Assembly: GCF_003989795.1 (NCBI RefSeq)
Contig: NZ_RZHG01000019.1
Span: 310,145-374,144 of the forward strand
Length of the DNA: 64,000 bases
Direction: 5' to 3'
Origin: Vreelandella andesensis
GTDB lineage: Bacteria; Pseudomonadota; Gammaproteobacteria; Pseudomonadales; Halomonadaceae
Part shown: piece by piece, positions 24,750 through 33,296 of the stretch
Layout: every line of letters begins with the position of its first letter
How positions within the stretch are numbered: the first letter of the stretch is position 1
The notes under the pieces: model-generated
What the model was told of the DNA's origin: nothing
The model's input: only the letters and a program-made list of their open reading frames with translations
Database searches by the model: none
Position numbers and translations under genes: made by a program

Positions 24750-25281
24750 CGCCATCAATAAAGTCATCGATCCAGGCAATAAATCGCGAGCCCAGCTATC
24801 CAGCACGCCCATGTTGATAGAATAAAACTGACGCTCATCGCTATTTGAGCCTTCACGGCAAGTAATTATTAAAAGCCCACCCGGAGCGAGTAGCGAGCTA
24901 AGCACCGGCAAAGCACGTTGTTGTCATCAGGGGATAAATGCATCCGAACGGCTGACACCAGAATTAATTGAAAGCGCTGTGAAAGCTCACGAATACGATT
25001 CAAGGCAGGTAACGTATCGTCAATCCAACTGAGATCCCCTCCGTGAGTATAGGTTTGCCCGAGCGTTCTTAACCTTTTCCTGCGTGCTCTATCGCCATCA
25101 CCTGCCAACCGCGCTCTGCCAGAGCCATGGCATCCCGCCCACTGCCTGCGCCAACATCAAGAGCCAATCCGGGTTGCTCCGGCAGATGGTGCAGCCACTC
25201 ACCATGAACCCGCTCAAAATCCAGCGACTGACACTGTTCAAACAATCGATGGGCGTTATCGTCGAAGTAACGAGTCGATAG
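24750..25281 (-). pseudogene. Frameshifted SAM-dependent methyltransferase
   Basis: Minus-strand pieces in several frames spell one class I methyltransferase: 'RYFDDNAHRLFEQCQSLDF', 'LALDVGAGSGRDAMALAERGWQVMAIEHA' (SAM motif I), 'LRTLGQTYTHGGDLSWIDDTLPAL', 'FQLILVSAVRMHL' and 'ALPVLSSLLAPGGLLIITCREGSNSDERQF'. At least two frameshifts separate them, and the 3' end is fused to an MFS tail. Confidence 0.65.
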
Positions 25282-25301
25282 TATGGAATTTTGAAGCCTA
25301 C

Positions 25302-25580
25302 TTACTTAAGGTCGGTCAGGGCCTCTATCAACTCCAAAGCATCGTTTAATTTGGAGTATCGTAATTCCATTATTTGCCGGGCTTTGTCCCGCTTTTTAGG
25401 CGTAAAACGGGCGCACTGGCTCTGTACCAGTCGGTATTTCTCACCGATTAGCAAGTTACTGAACGCAGCCAGCAAGTGCTGACGATGCGTGTTTTCGGCC
25501 AGGCTGCGATAGTGGACCTTGATATAGCCAAAGACTTATTTTATTACTCGGCTTTGTAGAAGGTGATCTGATCCATGGCA
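25302..25580 (-). pseudogene. IS5-type transposase with central deletion
   Basis: Minus strand starts with 'MDQITFYKAE', the opening of IS5-group transposases, meets stops, then resumes as 'VFGYIKVHYRSLAENTHRQHLLAAFSNLLIGEKYRL', the family's 'YRGL-KN----L--AFANL' end, and closes 'LIEALTDLK' with a TAA at 25302-25304. The DDE core between the two parts is gone. Confidence 0.6.
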
Positions 25581-25648
25581 GCAATGAACCCTGTGCGGTT
25601 GACAATAGCCGTACTATCGCTGATTTCGGAGACCTATTTAGAGCCTTC

Positions 25649-26026
25649 TTAAGAATTTCTGTTCTTGATACATACGTTTCCTTGTTGGTCTTCAAACACG
25701 GGTATTGCATCAAGTTTATCGAAGGCGCCGGTTAAGCAGTTGCCGGTTTTAATATCAAACGTTGCCCCATGGGCACTGCATAGCAAGCGGTTCCCATCTG
25801 ACGAAATGATACTGTCCGACCGGTAATTTAACGGTAAATATTGGTGGGGGCAGGCATTAACGTAGCAATAAACTGCCCCGCTTATGCGCGTTAGGATAAC
25901 CGGCAAAGCGCGGTCGTTATTGATAACTTCCCTGCAGTATGCAGTGCCTTCTTGTAGGTCGTTAGAAGGACAAACAATAGCCCCCTCTTGGGGGGTATTT
26001 GTATAGTTACGCCAAGTGTCTTGCAC
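25649..26026 (-). CDS. Rieske-type [2Fe-2S] protein
   Basis: 125 residues forming one Rieske domain. The cluster motifs are 'NACPHQYLPLNY' (CxH, near residue 59) and 'LLCSAHGATFD' (CxxH, near residue 82), with 'CLTGAFDKLDAIPVFEDQQGNVCI' as the typical end. No signal peptide or membrane segment, so it is a soluble ferredoxin-like protein. It begins 15 bp after the hpd stop on the same strand and is probably cotranscribed. A link to tyrosine breakdown is suggested by position only; it could be an electron carrier for an oxygenase. Confidence 0.85.
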   Translation of the reverse strand: MQDTWRNYTNTPQEGAIVCPSNDLQEGTAYCREVINNDRALPVILTRISGAVYCYVNACPHQYLPLNYRSDSIISSDGNRLLCSAHGATFDIKTGNCLTGAFDKLDAIPVFEDQQGNVCIKNRNS

Positions 26027-26040
26027 AGGGTGTCCTTTTT

Positions 26041-27150
26041 TTATTCGTCAGCAGTACTCTGCAGCACGCCTCGGTTGATTTGATCTTCTTCGATGGATTC
26101 GAAAAGGGCTTTAAAATTGCCCTCTCCAAAACCGTCATCGCCTTTACGTTGGATAAACTCGAAGAAGATTGGACCAATCACCGTTTTTGAGAAAATTTGT
26201 AGCAAAATTCGGGTTTCGCCGCCGCCTACGACACCTTCGCCGTCGATCAAAATGCCACGGCTACGCAGTTTATCGAGTGGCTCCTGGTGGTCTTTTACCC
26301 GCTCTAGCGATTTCTCGTAATAGACGCTCGGCGGGCCAGGCATAAATTCGAGCCCTGCATCAGCAATTAAGTCGGTGCCGGTGTAGATATCGTTCGTTGC
26401 AATGGCGATATGTTGAATGCCTTCGCCGTTATATTCGCGCAAGTACTCTTCAATCTGGCTGTGATCGTCGGCACTTTCGTTAATAGGAATGCGGATTTTA
26501 CCATCGGGAGACGTCAATGCGCGGCTGGTAAGGCCTGTCATTTTACCGGTGATGTCAAAGTAGCGTATTTCACGGAAGTTAAAGGTGTCGTGATAAAACG
26601 CATACCACGTGTCCATATTGCCGCGAATAACGTTATGAGTGAGGTGGTCAAGATAGTAAAAGCCAAACCCTTTAGGTCTAGGGTCTACCTCATCTAACCA
26701 CTCAAACTCGTTTGAATAGCAGCTGCCTTTTTCGCCATAAGTATCAATAAAGTAAAGCAGCGAGCCGCCAATGCCAATAACCGCAGGCGCATCGATGGAT
26801 TTATTACCGGTGAACTCTTCAGCACCCAAATCAACGGCACGTTTTAGCGCATGTTGAGCATCAACAACGCGCCAAGCCATTGCTGGGGCACATGGGCCGT
26901 GGGCTTCAATAAATGCGGAGGCATGTGAGCTGGGTTCGCTGTTTAGCAGATAATTGATATCGCCCTGGCGATAAACGGTGATTGATTTGTCACGATGTTT
27001 TGCGACGGGAACAAAGCCCATTTGCCTAAATAGGCTATCTAGTTTTTCCGGTTCAGGATGGGCAAATTCAACAAACTCGAAACCATCGGTGCCCGCCGGG
27101 TTTGCATCACTTATGGTTACTTTTGGCGCGTCATGAGGAAAAGGTCCCAT
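26041..27150 (-). CDS. hpd: 4-hydroxyphenylpyruvate dioxygenase
   Basis: 369 residues, two VOC-fold domains. The iron ligands are in the C-terminal half: His of 'LDHLTHNV', His of 'IQHIAIATND' and Glu of 'FFEFIQRKGDDGFGEGNFKALFESIE', the closing family signature. It converts 4-hydroxyphenylpyruvate to homogentisate with O2 loss of CO2, the entry of tyrosine into the hmgA-fah-maiA route at 38.9-41.9 kb. The start MGPFPHDAPK (27150) has AGGAGA upstream; an in-frame start 21 codons earlier is rejected. Divergent from an Lrp-type regulator over a palindromic site. Confidence 0.95.
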   Translation of the reverse strand: MGPFPHDAPKVTISDANPAGTDGFEFVEFAHPEPEKLDSLFRQMGFVPVAKHRDKSITVYRQGDINYLLNSEPSSHASAFIEAHGPCAPAMAWRVVDAQHALKRAVDLGAEEFTGNKSIDAPAVIGIGGSLLYFIDTYGEKGSCYSNEFEWLDEVDPRPKGFGFYYLDHLTHNVIRGNMDTWYAFYHDTFNFREIRYFDITGKMTGLTSRALTSPDGKIRIPINESADDHSQIEEYLREYNGEGIQHIAIATNDIYTGTDLIADAGLEFMPGPPSVYYEKSLERVKDHQEPLDKLRSRGILIDGEGVVGGGETRILLQIFSKTVIGPIFFEFIQRKGDDGFGEGNFKALFESIEEDQINRGVLQSTADE

Positions 27151-27213
27151 CGCTGTTTCTCCTATTATTGTCTTGTAAGTTAACAAGGTCAGTATAGGGA
27201 AGAGGCGGTGCAA

Positions 27214-27234
27214 TTAGGTTGCAAACTAACCTAA
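27214..27234. promoter_or_regulatory. Palindromic site between hpd and lrp-like gene
   Basis: Perfect 7-7-7 inverted repeat TTAGGTT-N7-AACCTAA, midway between the divergent starts of hpd (27150) and the Lrp-type gene (27280). Probable operator of that regulator. Confidence 0.5.
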
Positions 27235-27279
27235 GATAACGCCAAATAGCGCACAGCTTGTGCGCAACTGGAGTTTTAT

Positions 27280-27753
27280 ATGCACGGAATTTCTTTAGAT
27301 CGTTATGATCTTGCAATTTTATCAGTGTTGCAAAAGAACTCAGCCCTTACTAATTCAGAGTTGGGCGAGCGCGTTAGCCTGTCTCCCTCCCAGTGCTCCC
27401 GCCGCAAAGCGCGGTTAGAAGCTGAAGGTGTCATCAAGGGGTATTCGGCAAGGCTAGATGCCAATAGCCTAGGGTTTGGGCTGCGCGCTATCACCCGCGT
27501 TAATCTCAAAGCTCATGGGGAAAGCATGGATGATGACTTTGTGACGTTACTGACGAAACACGCCATGGTTCGAGAGGCCTACTCTGTGTCGGGTGATGCG
27601 GACTATGTCTTACACGTTATCGCTAAGGACCTCACCGAGTTTTCGGACTTTATTCACCATCATTTATTACCTCATCCCAATGTCACCCAGGTCCGCTCTG
27701 AAATCATACTGCGTAGTATGAAAGAGGAGCAGGGCCTGCCGATGCCTAAGTAG
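27280..27753 (+). CDS. Lrp/AsnC-family regulator next to hpd
   Basis: 157 residues. N-terminal helix-turn-helix ('LDRYDLAILSVLQKNSALTNSELGERVSLSPSQCSRRKARLEAEGVI', residues about 6-52) and a C-terminal RAM ligand domain ('VREAYSVSGDADYVLHVIAKDLTEFSDFIHHHLLPHPNVTQVRSEIILRSMKE'). Divergent from hpd and followed 29 bp later by a TyrR/PhhR-type gene. Likely controls hpd in response to an aromatic amino acid, by analogy with Lrp-type partners of hpd genes; the ligand is not readable from sequence. Confidence 0.88.
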   Translation: MHGISLDRYDLAILSVLQKNSALTNSELGERVSLSPSQCSRRKARLEAEGVIKGYSARLDANSLGFGLRAITRVNLKAHGESMDDDFVTLLTKHAMVREAYSVSGDADYVLHVIAKDLTEFSDFIHHHLLPHPNVTQVRSEIILRSMKEEQGLPMPK

Positions 27754-27782
27754 CTGCGTTTGTTTTATGCCGTGAGAGTTCT

Positions 27783-29345
27783 ATGCGTCTTAAATTTTAC
27801 TGTCAGAATCGAATCGGTATTCTTCGCGATATTGTGGCTCAGTTTGCTGACTACCGAATTAATGTCGCCCGGGGAGAAGTAGGAGGCGATCAGGGCAATA
27901 CTATTTATTTACATGTCCCGAAATTGCTTAATGCTCAGCTGAGTACGCTGAAGCCGGTGCTGGAATCTATCCCTGGTGTGTTTGGTGTCAAACGCGCCAG
28001 CTTGATGCCCAGCGAGCGTCGCCATTTGGAGTTGGATGCGCTGCTGTCCTCGCTTTCTGACCCAGTGATGTCAATAGATATGCAGGGTCGAATTGTGGCG
28101 GCCAACCGCATCGCGGTGCAGGTGTTGGGAGTGCGTGTTCAAGAAGTACCAGACCTCTCGCTGGACCGTTACCTGGACGAAGTGGACCTTCCCGATTTAA
28201 TTCGACGGAATAACTCACGCATTAATGGGCTGCGTATCAAGCTGAAAGGCGATACCTATCTTGCCGATATTGCCCCCCTGCATACGGAAGACACGACGGT
28301 AGATTCATTAGCAGGGGCGGTGGTGACGTTACACCGTGCCGACCGCATCGGTGCACGCATTTATCAGGTGCAGCGCCAGGAGCTGCGTGGCTTTGAGGCC
28401 ATCTTCCAGTCGAGTTCGCGACTGGAAGCTGTGATCAACGAGGCACGGCGCATGGCGCCACTCGATGCACCGCTGCTGATTGTGGGTGAAACGGGCACCG
28501 GGAAAGAGCTGGTGGCACGAGCGTGCCATTTGGCAAGCCCCCGGGGGCAAGCGCCGTTTGTGGTGCTGAATTGTGCTGGGCTTCCCGAATCAATGGCTGA
28601 GACGGAGCTTTTTGGCTATGCACCCGGCGCCTTCGAGGGCGCTCGGCCAGAAGGTAAGCTTGGCCTTCTGGAGCTTAATGAAGGCGGTACAGTGTTTCTG
28701 GATGAGGTCGGTGAAATGAGCCCACGGCTGCAGACCAAACTGTTGCGTTTTCTACAGGATGGCGGCTTCCGGCGCGTGGGTAGCGACGAGGAAACCTTCC
28801 TGGATGTCCGAGTGATTTGTGCCACTCAACAGAACTTGCCACAGCTGTGTAGCGAAGGACTGTTTCGGCTTGATCTTTATCACCGGCTCAATGTCCTTTT
28901 GCTGCAGGTGCCGCCTTTGCGCGAATGCCTGGACGGCATCGAAGCGTTGGCAGCCTATGTGCTGGACCGTGCGGCGCGTCAAATAGGCTGCCATTTACCG
29001 GCGCTTTCGCCTGCTGCGCTTGAAAAAATCACCCGCTACGACTGGCCAGGCAATGTGCGTCAGTTGGAAAATGTGCTGTTTCAGGCGGTGTCGCTGTGTG
29101 AAGAGAAGGTGATTCAGCCGGTGCATTTGCGTCTACCCCACAGTGAGGTGTCACCTGAGCTTGCCGGTATTCCATTAGAGGGAAGCTTGAACGATATGCT
29201 TGGCGAGGTGGAAAGGAATATTTTAACGACGCTGTATCAGCAGTACCCCTCTAGCCGCCAGTTAGGGAAGCGACTGGGCGTTTCGCACACCACCATTGCT
29301 AATAAACTCAAACGTTACGGCATTGGTGCTCAAGACGGTCCTTGA
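27783..29345 (+). CDS. phhR: TyrR/PhhR-type aromatic amino-acid regulator
   Basis: 520 residues in TyrR order: N-terminal ACT domain ('RLKFYCQNRIGILRDIVAQF'), PAS domain (about 85-190), AAA+ domain with Walker A 'GETGTGKE' and Walker B 'VFLDEVGEMSP', and a C-terminal Fis-type helix-turn-helix ('GKRLGVSHTTIANKLKRYG'). The sigma-54 contact loop, GAFTGA in true enhancer proteins, reads GAFEGA within 'GYAPGAFEGARPEGKLG', as expected for the TyrR/PhhR branch acting on sigma-70 promoters. PhhR in Pseudomonas controls phenylalanine and tyrosine breakdown; the location beside hpd fits. The stop lies in the first copy of a 12-bp tandem repeat. Confidence 0.9.
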   Translation: MRLKFYCQNRIGILRDIVAQFADYRINVARGEVGGDQGNTIYLHVPKLLNAQLSTLKPVLESIPGVFGVKRASLMPSERRHLELDALLSSLSDPVMSIDMQGRIVAANRIAVQVLGVRVQEVPDLSLDRYLDEVDLPDLIRRNNSRINGLRIKLKGDTYLADIAPLHTEDTTVDSLAGAVVTLHRADRIGARIYQVQRQELRGFEAIFQSSSRLEAVINEARRMAPLDAPLLIVGETGTGKELVARACHLASPRGQAPFVVLNCAGLPESMAETELFGYAPGAFEGARPEGKLGLLELNEGGTVFLDEVGEMSPRLQTKLLRFLQDGGFRRVGSDEETFLDVRVICATQQNLPQLCSEGLFRLDLYHRLNVLLLQVPPLRECLDGIEALAAYVLDRAARQIGCHLPALSPAALEKITRYDWPGNVRQLENVLFQAVSLCEEKVIQPVHLRLPHSEVSPELAGIPLEGSLNDMLGEVERNILTTLYQQYPSSRQLGKRLGVSHTTIANKLKRYGIGAQDGP

Positions 29346-29400
29346 AACAGCCCTTGAAACAGCCCTTGAAACAGTCTTTGAAACGGCGCTTGAAACAGAA
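29341..29400. repeat. 12-bp tandem repeat, five copies
   Basis: Unit CTTGAAACAGCC: 29341-52 and 29353-64 identical, then three copies with one to four changes. The array starts inside the last codons of the TyrR/PhhR gene and contains its stop. The unit length is a multiple of three, so copy-number change keeps frame. Confidence 0.85.
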
Positions 29401-29769
29401 CCTGAGGCAATGGTTAAGAAAGTTCTTAAAGAATTTTTAAAAAATCGTGTGGCGGTGGAATTAACTGTCACGATTTGTTTACGGGGTGTCAGAAAAATGC
29501 AACGGCTGGCCCCCATCTTTTGGCATTTCCTTTCAAATGTAACGATTAGTTTACACTTTTATCCCGCTTAGGTGAGCAGTGCCCCGCCGAATGCGGTTTA
29601 AGCCCATTCCTGCCCTATCGCTATCCTCATAGACTCTTTATAGATTGCTCTTTATGACTGGTGACCGCAGTTGGTTGGCGTTTATAGGCAGCTAATCGCT
29701 CTTAAGTAGCTGTTCTAGCTGCTCATAATAAATAGCCTAAAAAACAATATAAATTTATAAGGTTTCCCG
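29401..29769. other. Gene-free stretch before the SNF transporter
   Basis: I see no gene or clear terminator here. The part nearest 29769 is AT-rich and should hold the transporter promoter. Confidence 0.4.
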
Positions 29770-31230
29770 ATGACAACGACAAATACGCCTCCCAAAACGC
29801 TATGGCTGGGCCGCTGGGGGTTTGTACTAGCAGCGACGGGTTCTGCAGTGGGCCTGGGTAATATCTGGAAGTTTCCATATATCACTGGCGAGTTCGGTGG
29901 TGGCGCTTTTGTGCTGGTCTATCTGGCCTGCATATTGGCGGTAGGTGTTCCTATTATGATGGTTGAAATCAGCTTTGGCCGCCGTGGCAGGGGCAGCCCG
30001 ATTGATGCTATTCGCCGAGTGGTACACGAATCGGGCCGTGGCAGCTTCTGGTCAATCTTCGGCTGGATGGCCATGCTTTGTGGCTTTATGATTTTGTCCT
30101 TCTATGTGGTGGTCGCGGGCTGGTCATTCTCCTATCTGTGGAAAATGCTAAGCGGCGGACTAGCAGGTAATAGCGTCGATGACATGGCGGCAATTTTCGC
30201 TGCCAATAACGCCAACCCGTTCACGCTAGGCGCCTGGAGCACGCTGGTGACAGTGTTGACTATGTTCATCGTCGGCAAAGGTGTCCAAGCAGGCATTGAA
30301 AAGAGTGTCAGTTGGATGATGCCAGGCATGGTTATCATGCTGGGCATACTGATTGGCTACGGCGCTTTTTCCGGTGGCTTCGCCGACGCATGGTCGTTTC
30401 TGTTTTCTTTCAATACTGAAGGGTTAAGCAGTGAAGGGCTATTAGCGGCGCTGGGGCACGCCTTCTTCACCCTGTCGCTCGCGTCCGGTGCGATTCTTAC
30501 CTACGGCTCTTACCTACCAGACGGACACTCCATTGCGCGTACGACATTCAGCGTGGCCATTGCTGATACCGTTGTCGCCCTGATGGCTGGCTTGGCTATT
30601 TTCCCGATTATTTTTGCTAACGGAATGAACCCTGGCGAGGGCCCTGGGTTGATTTTCATGAGCCTGCCACTGGCGTTCCAAGCGATGCCCTTCGGCACGT
30701 TGTTTGGCATTCTGTTCTTCTTGATGTTATCGATGGCGGCGCTTACGTCGTCGATTTCGATGATCGAGGCGACCGTGGCCTGGCTCACCGGTAGCAAGGG
30801 AATGACGCGTAAGCAGGCATCTTGGGGAGTAGGTATCGTGCTGTGGCTGGTAAGCACCTTGGCAATGCTGTCGTTCAACATTGGTGCTGATTGGTCGCTG
30901 GCTGGGCGAAACTTATTTGGCTGGTTAGATTACCTAACTTCCCGCTGGATGATGCCGCTAGGTGGCCTGGGTATGGCACTGATGGCGGGCTTCCTGCTGC
31001 GTAATGAAATATTCAGGGAAGAACTGGGACTCTCCCGTGCCCAGCATATGCTGTGGCTGTTTATGGTGCGTTACGTCAGCCCTTTAGGCATCGTGTTAAT
31101 TTTCATCGATGCGCTGGGTCTTGCCACCCTCCAGGTAGGCACTCAGTGGCCGTGGTTGCTGGCGCTGCTGGTGCTTGTCACGGTGGTGGGAGAACTCGCT
31201 AGTCCGAGGCTGCGTCATCAGGCTTCGTAA
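29770..31230 (+). CDS. Sodium-dependent (SNF/NSS) amino-acid-type transporter
   Basis: 486 residues, about 12 membrane segments. The NSS opening 'RWGFVLAATGSAVGLGNIWKFPYITGEFGGGAFVLVYLACIL' contains the unwound TM1 with the Na+/substrate site; 'GRGSPIDAIRR' follows, and 'LSLASGAILTYGSYL' lies in TM6. Bacterial members take up amino acids (tryptophan, tyrosine, leucine) or their derivatives with Na+. Placement between tyrosine-catabolic regulators makes an aromatic amino acid a fair guess. Ends at a hairpin facing the convergent DUF6455 gene. Confidence 0.9.
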   Translation: MTTTNTPPKTLWLGRWGFVLAATGSAVGLGNIWKFPYITGEFGGGAFVLVYLACILAVGVPIMMVEISFGRRGRGSPIDAIRRVVHESGRGSFWSIFGWMAMLCGFMILSFYVVVAGWSFSYLWKMLSGGLAGNSVDDMAAIFAANNANPFTLGAWSTLVTVLTMFIVGKGVQAGIEKSVSWMMPGMVIMLGILIGYGAFSGGFADAWSFLFSFNTEGLSSEGLLAALGHAFFTLSLASGAILTYGSYLPDGHSIARTTFSVAIADTVVALMAGLAIFPIIFANGMNPGEGPGLIFMSLPLAFQAMPFGTLFGILFFLMLSMAALTSSISMIEATVAWLTGSKGMTRKQASWGVGIVLWLVSTLAMLSFNIGADWSLAGRNLFGWLDYLTSRWMMPLGGLGMALMAGFLLRNEIFREELGLSRAQHMLWLFMVRYVSPLGIVLIFIDALGLATLQVGTQWPWLLALLVLVTVVGELASPRLRHQAS

Positions 31231-31239
31231 GCCATCAAA

Positions 31240-31268
31240 GCGCTCTCATCGATAGTCGATGGGAGCGC
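31240..31268. terminator. Hairpin between convergent genes
   Basis: 13-bp stem with one G-T pair (31240-31252 with 31256-31268) and a 3-nt loop. No clear T-tract on the plus side. Confidence 0.55.
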
Positions 31269-31306
31269 CTTGCGTTAGCAGGGCGTCGTGCATCAATTAA
31301 CGCGCT

Positions 31307-31759
31307 CTAGCGTGCCGCTAAGGCGTCAAAGGCATTTGCGTTGGGGCATAAATGACGGCACTCGTCTAGCTCTGCATTGGCACGCATCGCTTTCCAGCAA
31401 TCGCCAACGGCTGCACAGGCGTTGCAAGTGTCGCGCAGTGCAACATAGTCGGCATGATTCATCAGGCCGCTTTCTTCCTGGCTTTTCTTCTGGAGACCAA
31501 AGCGCTGCATCATAACGGGCATCAAGGTTTTGGCTGGGCTGAAGTGGGCCGGTTGGCCTGCCGCCAGTTGCTTTGCTATTTCCCGCTCAAAGCGTGGTTC
31601 TAGCGGTCTCTCCAGATCATTAATGAGCGCATCGTAGCTAGCGCCTGCTTCTTGTTTTACGTTGCGGGCTAACGTTGCGGTTGACGTTGCATAGCAGCGC
31701 TCTGTTAGGCGCCCCCACCAAGAGGTGGTGTCTGTTTTCTGAGCAGTATCCATGGTCAT
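31307..31759 (-). CDS. DUF6455-type small cysteine-rich protein
   Basis: 150 residues. The C-terminal third carries the family pattern: 'LMNHADYVALRDTCNACAAVGDCWKAMRANAELDECRHLCPNANAFDAL', with five cysteines that could bind an Fe-S cluster or zinc. The N-terminal part 'SWWGRLTERCYA' is amphipathic. No enzyme motif. Function of the family is unknown. Standing alone between convergent and codirectional transporters; ATG with GGGAG upstream. Confidence 0.7.
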   Translation of the reverse strand: MTMDTAQKTDTTSWWGRLTERCYATSTATLARNVKQEAGASYDALINDLERPLEPRFEREIAKQLAAGQPAHFSPAKTLMPVMMQRFGLQKKSQEESGLMNHADYVALRDTCNACAAVGDCWKAMRANAELDECRHLCPNANAFDALAAR

Positions 31760-31935
31760 TCTCCCTCAGGTGTTGATGATGACGCCAGTATTAACCCGTG
31801 AGAGATGAACTATCTTGACGCGGGTCAAATTGGTTTCAAATGAAACATAGCTTGGATCGGGGTTAGCCAGATTAACAGTGGAGGGAGCTAGGTGCGGGGG
31901 GGAATGTTAGAGAAGCCTCTTTATTGAAAAACAGA

Positions 31936-31968
31936 GCTCTCGCCGTCAGCTAAAGTGGCGGCGAGAGC
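31936..31968 (-). terminator. Terminator of the orphan TRAP binding-protein gene
   Basis: Perfect 10-bp stem GCTCTCGCCG/CGGCGAGAGC (31936-31945 with 31959-31968); on the minus strand it is followed by TCTGTTTTTC. Confidence 0.8.
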
Positions 31969-31983
31969 GCTCAATCTACCGGC

Positions 31984-33039
31984 TTAGTTGCTAACAACAC
32001 TCGCAGCGATACTTTCTTCCGCCGCCTCATTGACTAACTGTTCATGAAAGAAGGCAAGCGCTGCTGGCGCGTCAACATCACGGCTTTTTACTGACTCGCT
32101 CCAGGCATCCAGCAAGTTGCTGGAAACGCCCCGCAGGTGATCAATGTCTTTTTCCGATGCTTGGGTAAAGGTCGCGCCATTTTCTTCACCAAACTCAACG
32201 CCGCGCTGGTCGGAAACATCCATCATGTAGCCAAACAAGCGTGAAAGCCGTTCACCCGATACATTTTCAATCGCCGCACGGTCTTCGTCGGATACTTGGT
32301 CCCAGAACATGGGGTTCATCACAATTGCAAAGCTGCCGCGGTAGAAACCGCCGTCAACGGTGAGAGTGTGCGGAGCCACTTCAGCGACACGGAAGCTGCG
32401 TAAGCTTTCAAGTGTAAGCATTGCACCATCAACTACGCCCTGTGAAGCTGCTTCATAGGTGCCCGTCGGTGGAATGGCGACGCCGGTCACGGACATTGCC
32501 TCGGCTAAACCACTCATCACCCCGCCGCCCACGCGCAGTCGTTTGCCAGCAAGCTCATCGATGGAGCTTATTTGATCGCGGGTAAATATCTGGCCTGGGC
32601 CATGCACGCCCATCGCCACCACATCAACACCACGGTGCTCATTGGCTTGTTGTAAATATTCTTGATGGGTATGCCAATACGCAGCGGAAGCATCTTCTGA
32701 GGAAAACTCCTCAAAAGTAGGGAATTCAGGCAACTGCGTTGCTAGAAAGCGGCCCGCCATATGGGCGTGAAAAATCCAGCTGGCATCCGCAATGCCATCG
32801 GCAACCATCTCCATCTGTGCTGGAGGTGGTCCCATATCATGAACCACTTCTACCGTGACACGGTCATCTGTGGCTTCTTCAATCCACGCCTTCCAGGTCG
32901 GCCAAACAATGGTATTAACGCCATGGTTAGGCCCGCCCCATGTGCTGACGGTGATCGTTGCTTGTGCAAGTGCAGACATGCTGAACGCCATGCTTGAAAC
33001 AGCAATGGCACCTGCGAGTAAGCGAGCTGGTTGTTTCAT
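31984..33039 (-). CDS. dctP: TRAP transporter substrate-binding protein (DctP type), orphan
   Basis: 351 residues with a signal peptide (cleavage after ALA near residue 25) and a full DctP fold: 'ITVSTWGGPNHGVNTIVWPTWKAWIEEATDDRVTVEVVHDMG', 'GKRLRVGGGVMSGLAEAM' with the substrate-carboxylate Arg region, and 'VDGAMLTLESLRSFRVAEV'. It is closely similar over its whole length to the DctP at 46293-47366, which has dctQM genes; this one has none and is followed by a terminator, so it may feed the same membrane part. Upstream lies a motif (33177-33194) shared with the mha-hmg promoter. Confidence 0.9.
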   Translation of the reverse strand: MKQPARLLAGAIAVSSMAFSMSALAQATITVSTWGGPNHGVNTIVWPTWKAWIEEATDDRVTVEVVHDMGPPPAQMEMVADGIADASWIFHAHMAGRFLATQLPEFPTFEEFSSEDASAAYWHTHQEYLQQANEHRGVDVVAMGVHGPGQIFTRDQISSIDELAGKRLRVGGGVMSGLAEAMSVTGVAIPPTGTYEAASQGVVDGAMLTLESLRSFRVAEVAPHTLTVDGGFYRGSFAIVMNPMFWDQVSDEDRAAIENVSGERLSRLFGYMMDVSDQRGVEFGEENGATFTQASEKDIDHLRGVSSNLLDAWSESVKSRDVDAPAALAFFHEQLVNEAAEESIAASVVSN

Positions 33040-33176
33040 GTGTAAAGCTCCATGATCGGCGCTATTAGGCTTTTTATGAAAACCTAGCGCCTGTGTTGTT
33101 ATTGGTAACGCCTAGCGCCGAGCAAGTGGCGGCTGCTCGGCATTGCGCGAATCACACCGGTTACCTTGCCTTTAGA

Positions 33177-33194
33177 TAGTTTCAATAGCAACTA
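33177..33194. promoter_or_regulatory. MarR-type operator-like site before the orphan TRAP gene
   Basis: TAGTTTC-AATA-GCAACTA, 138 bp upstream of the start. One mismatch pair apart from the perfect palindrome at 45016-45033 and similar to 45154-45171. Confidence 0.5.
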
Positions 33195-33296
33195 ATTTGC
33201 AAGGGCACAGTGATAAATTTACGTCTTATGTTTTGAGGTTCTGGGGTTACATCTAACGCCCTGTAGGCTTGGCGGTAATAAACCCATTAGGCGGAG

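Noticed and set aside
29296..29571. 91-residue frame reading LETA repeats
   Set aside because: It is a consequence of the 12-bp tandem repeat overlapping the regulator gene's end; no start signal of its own.
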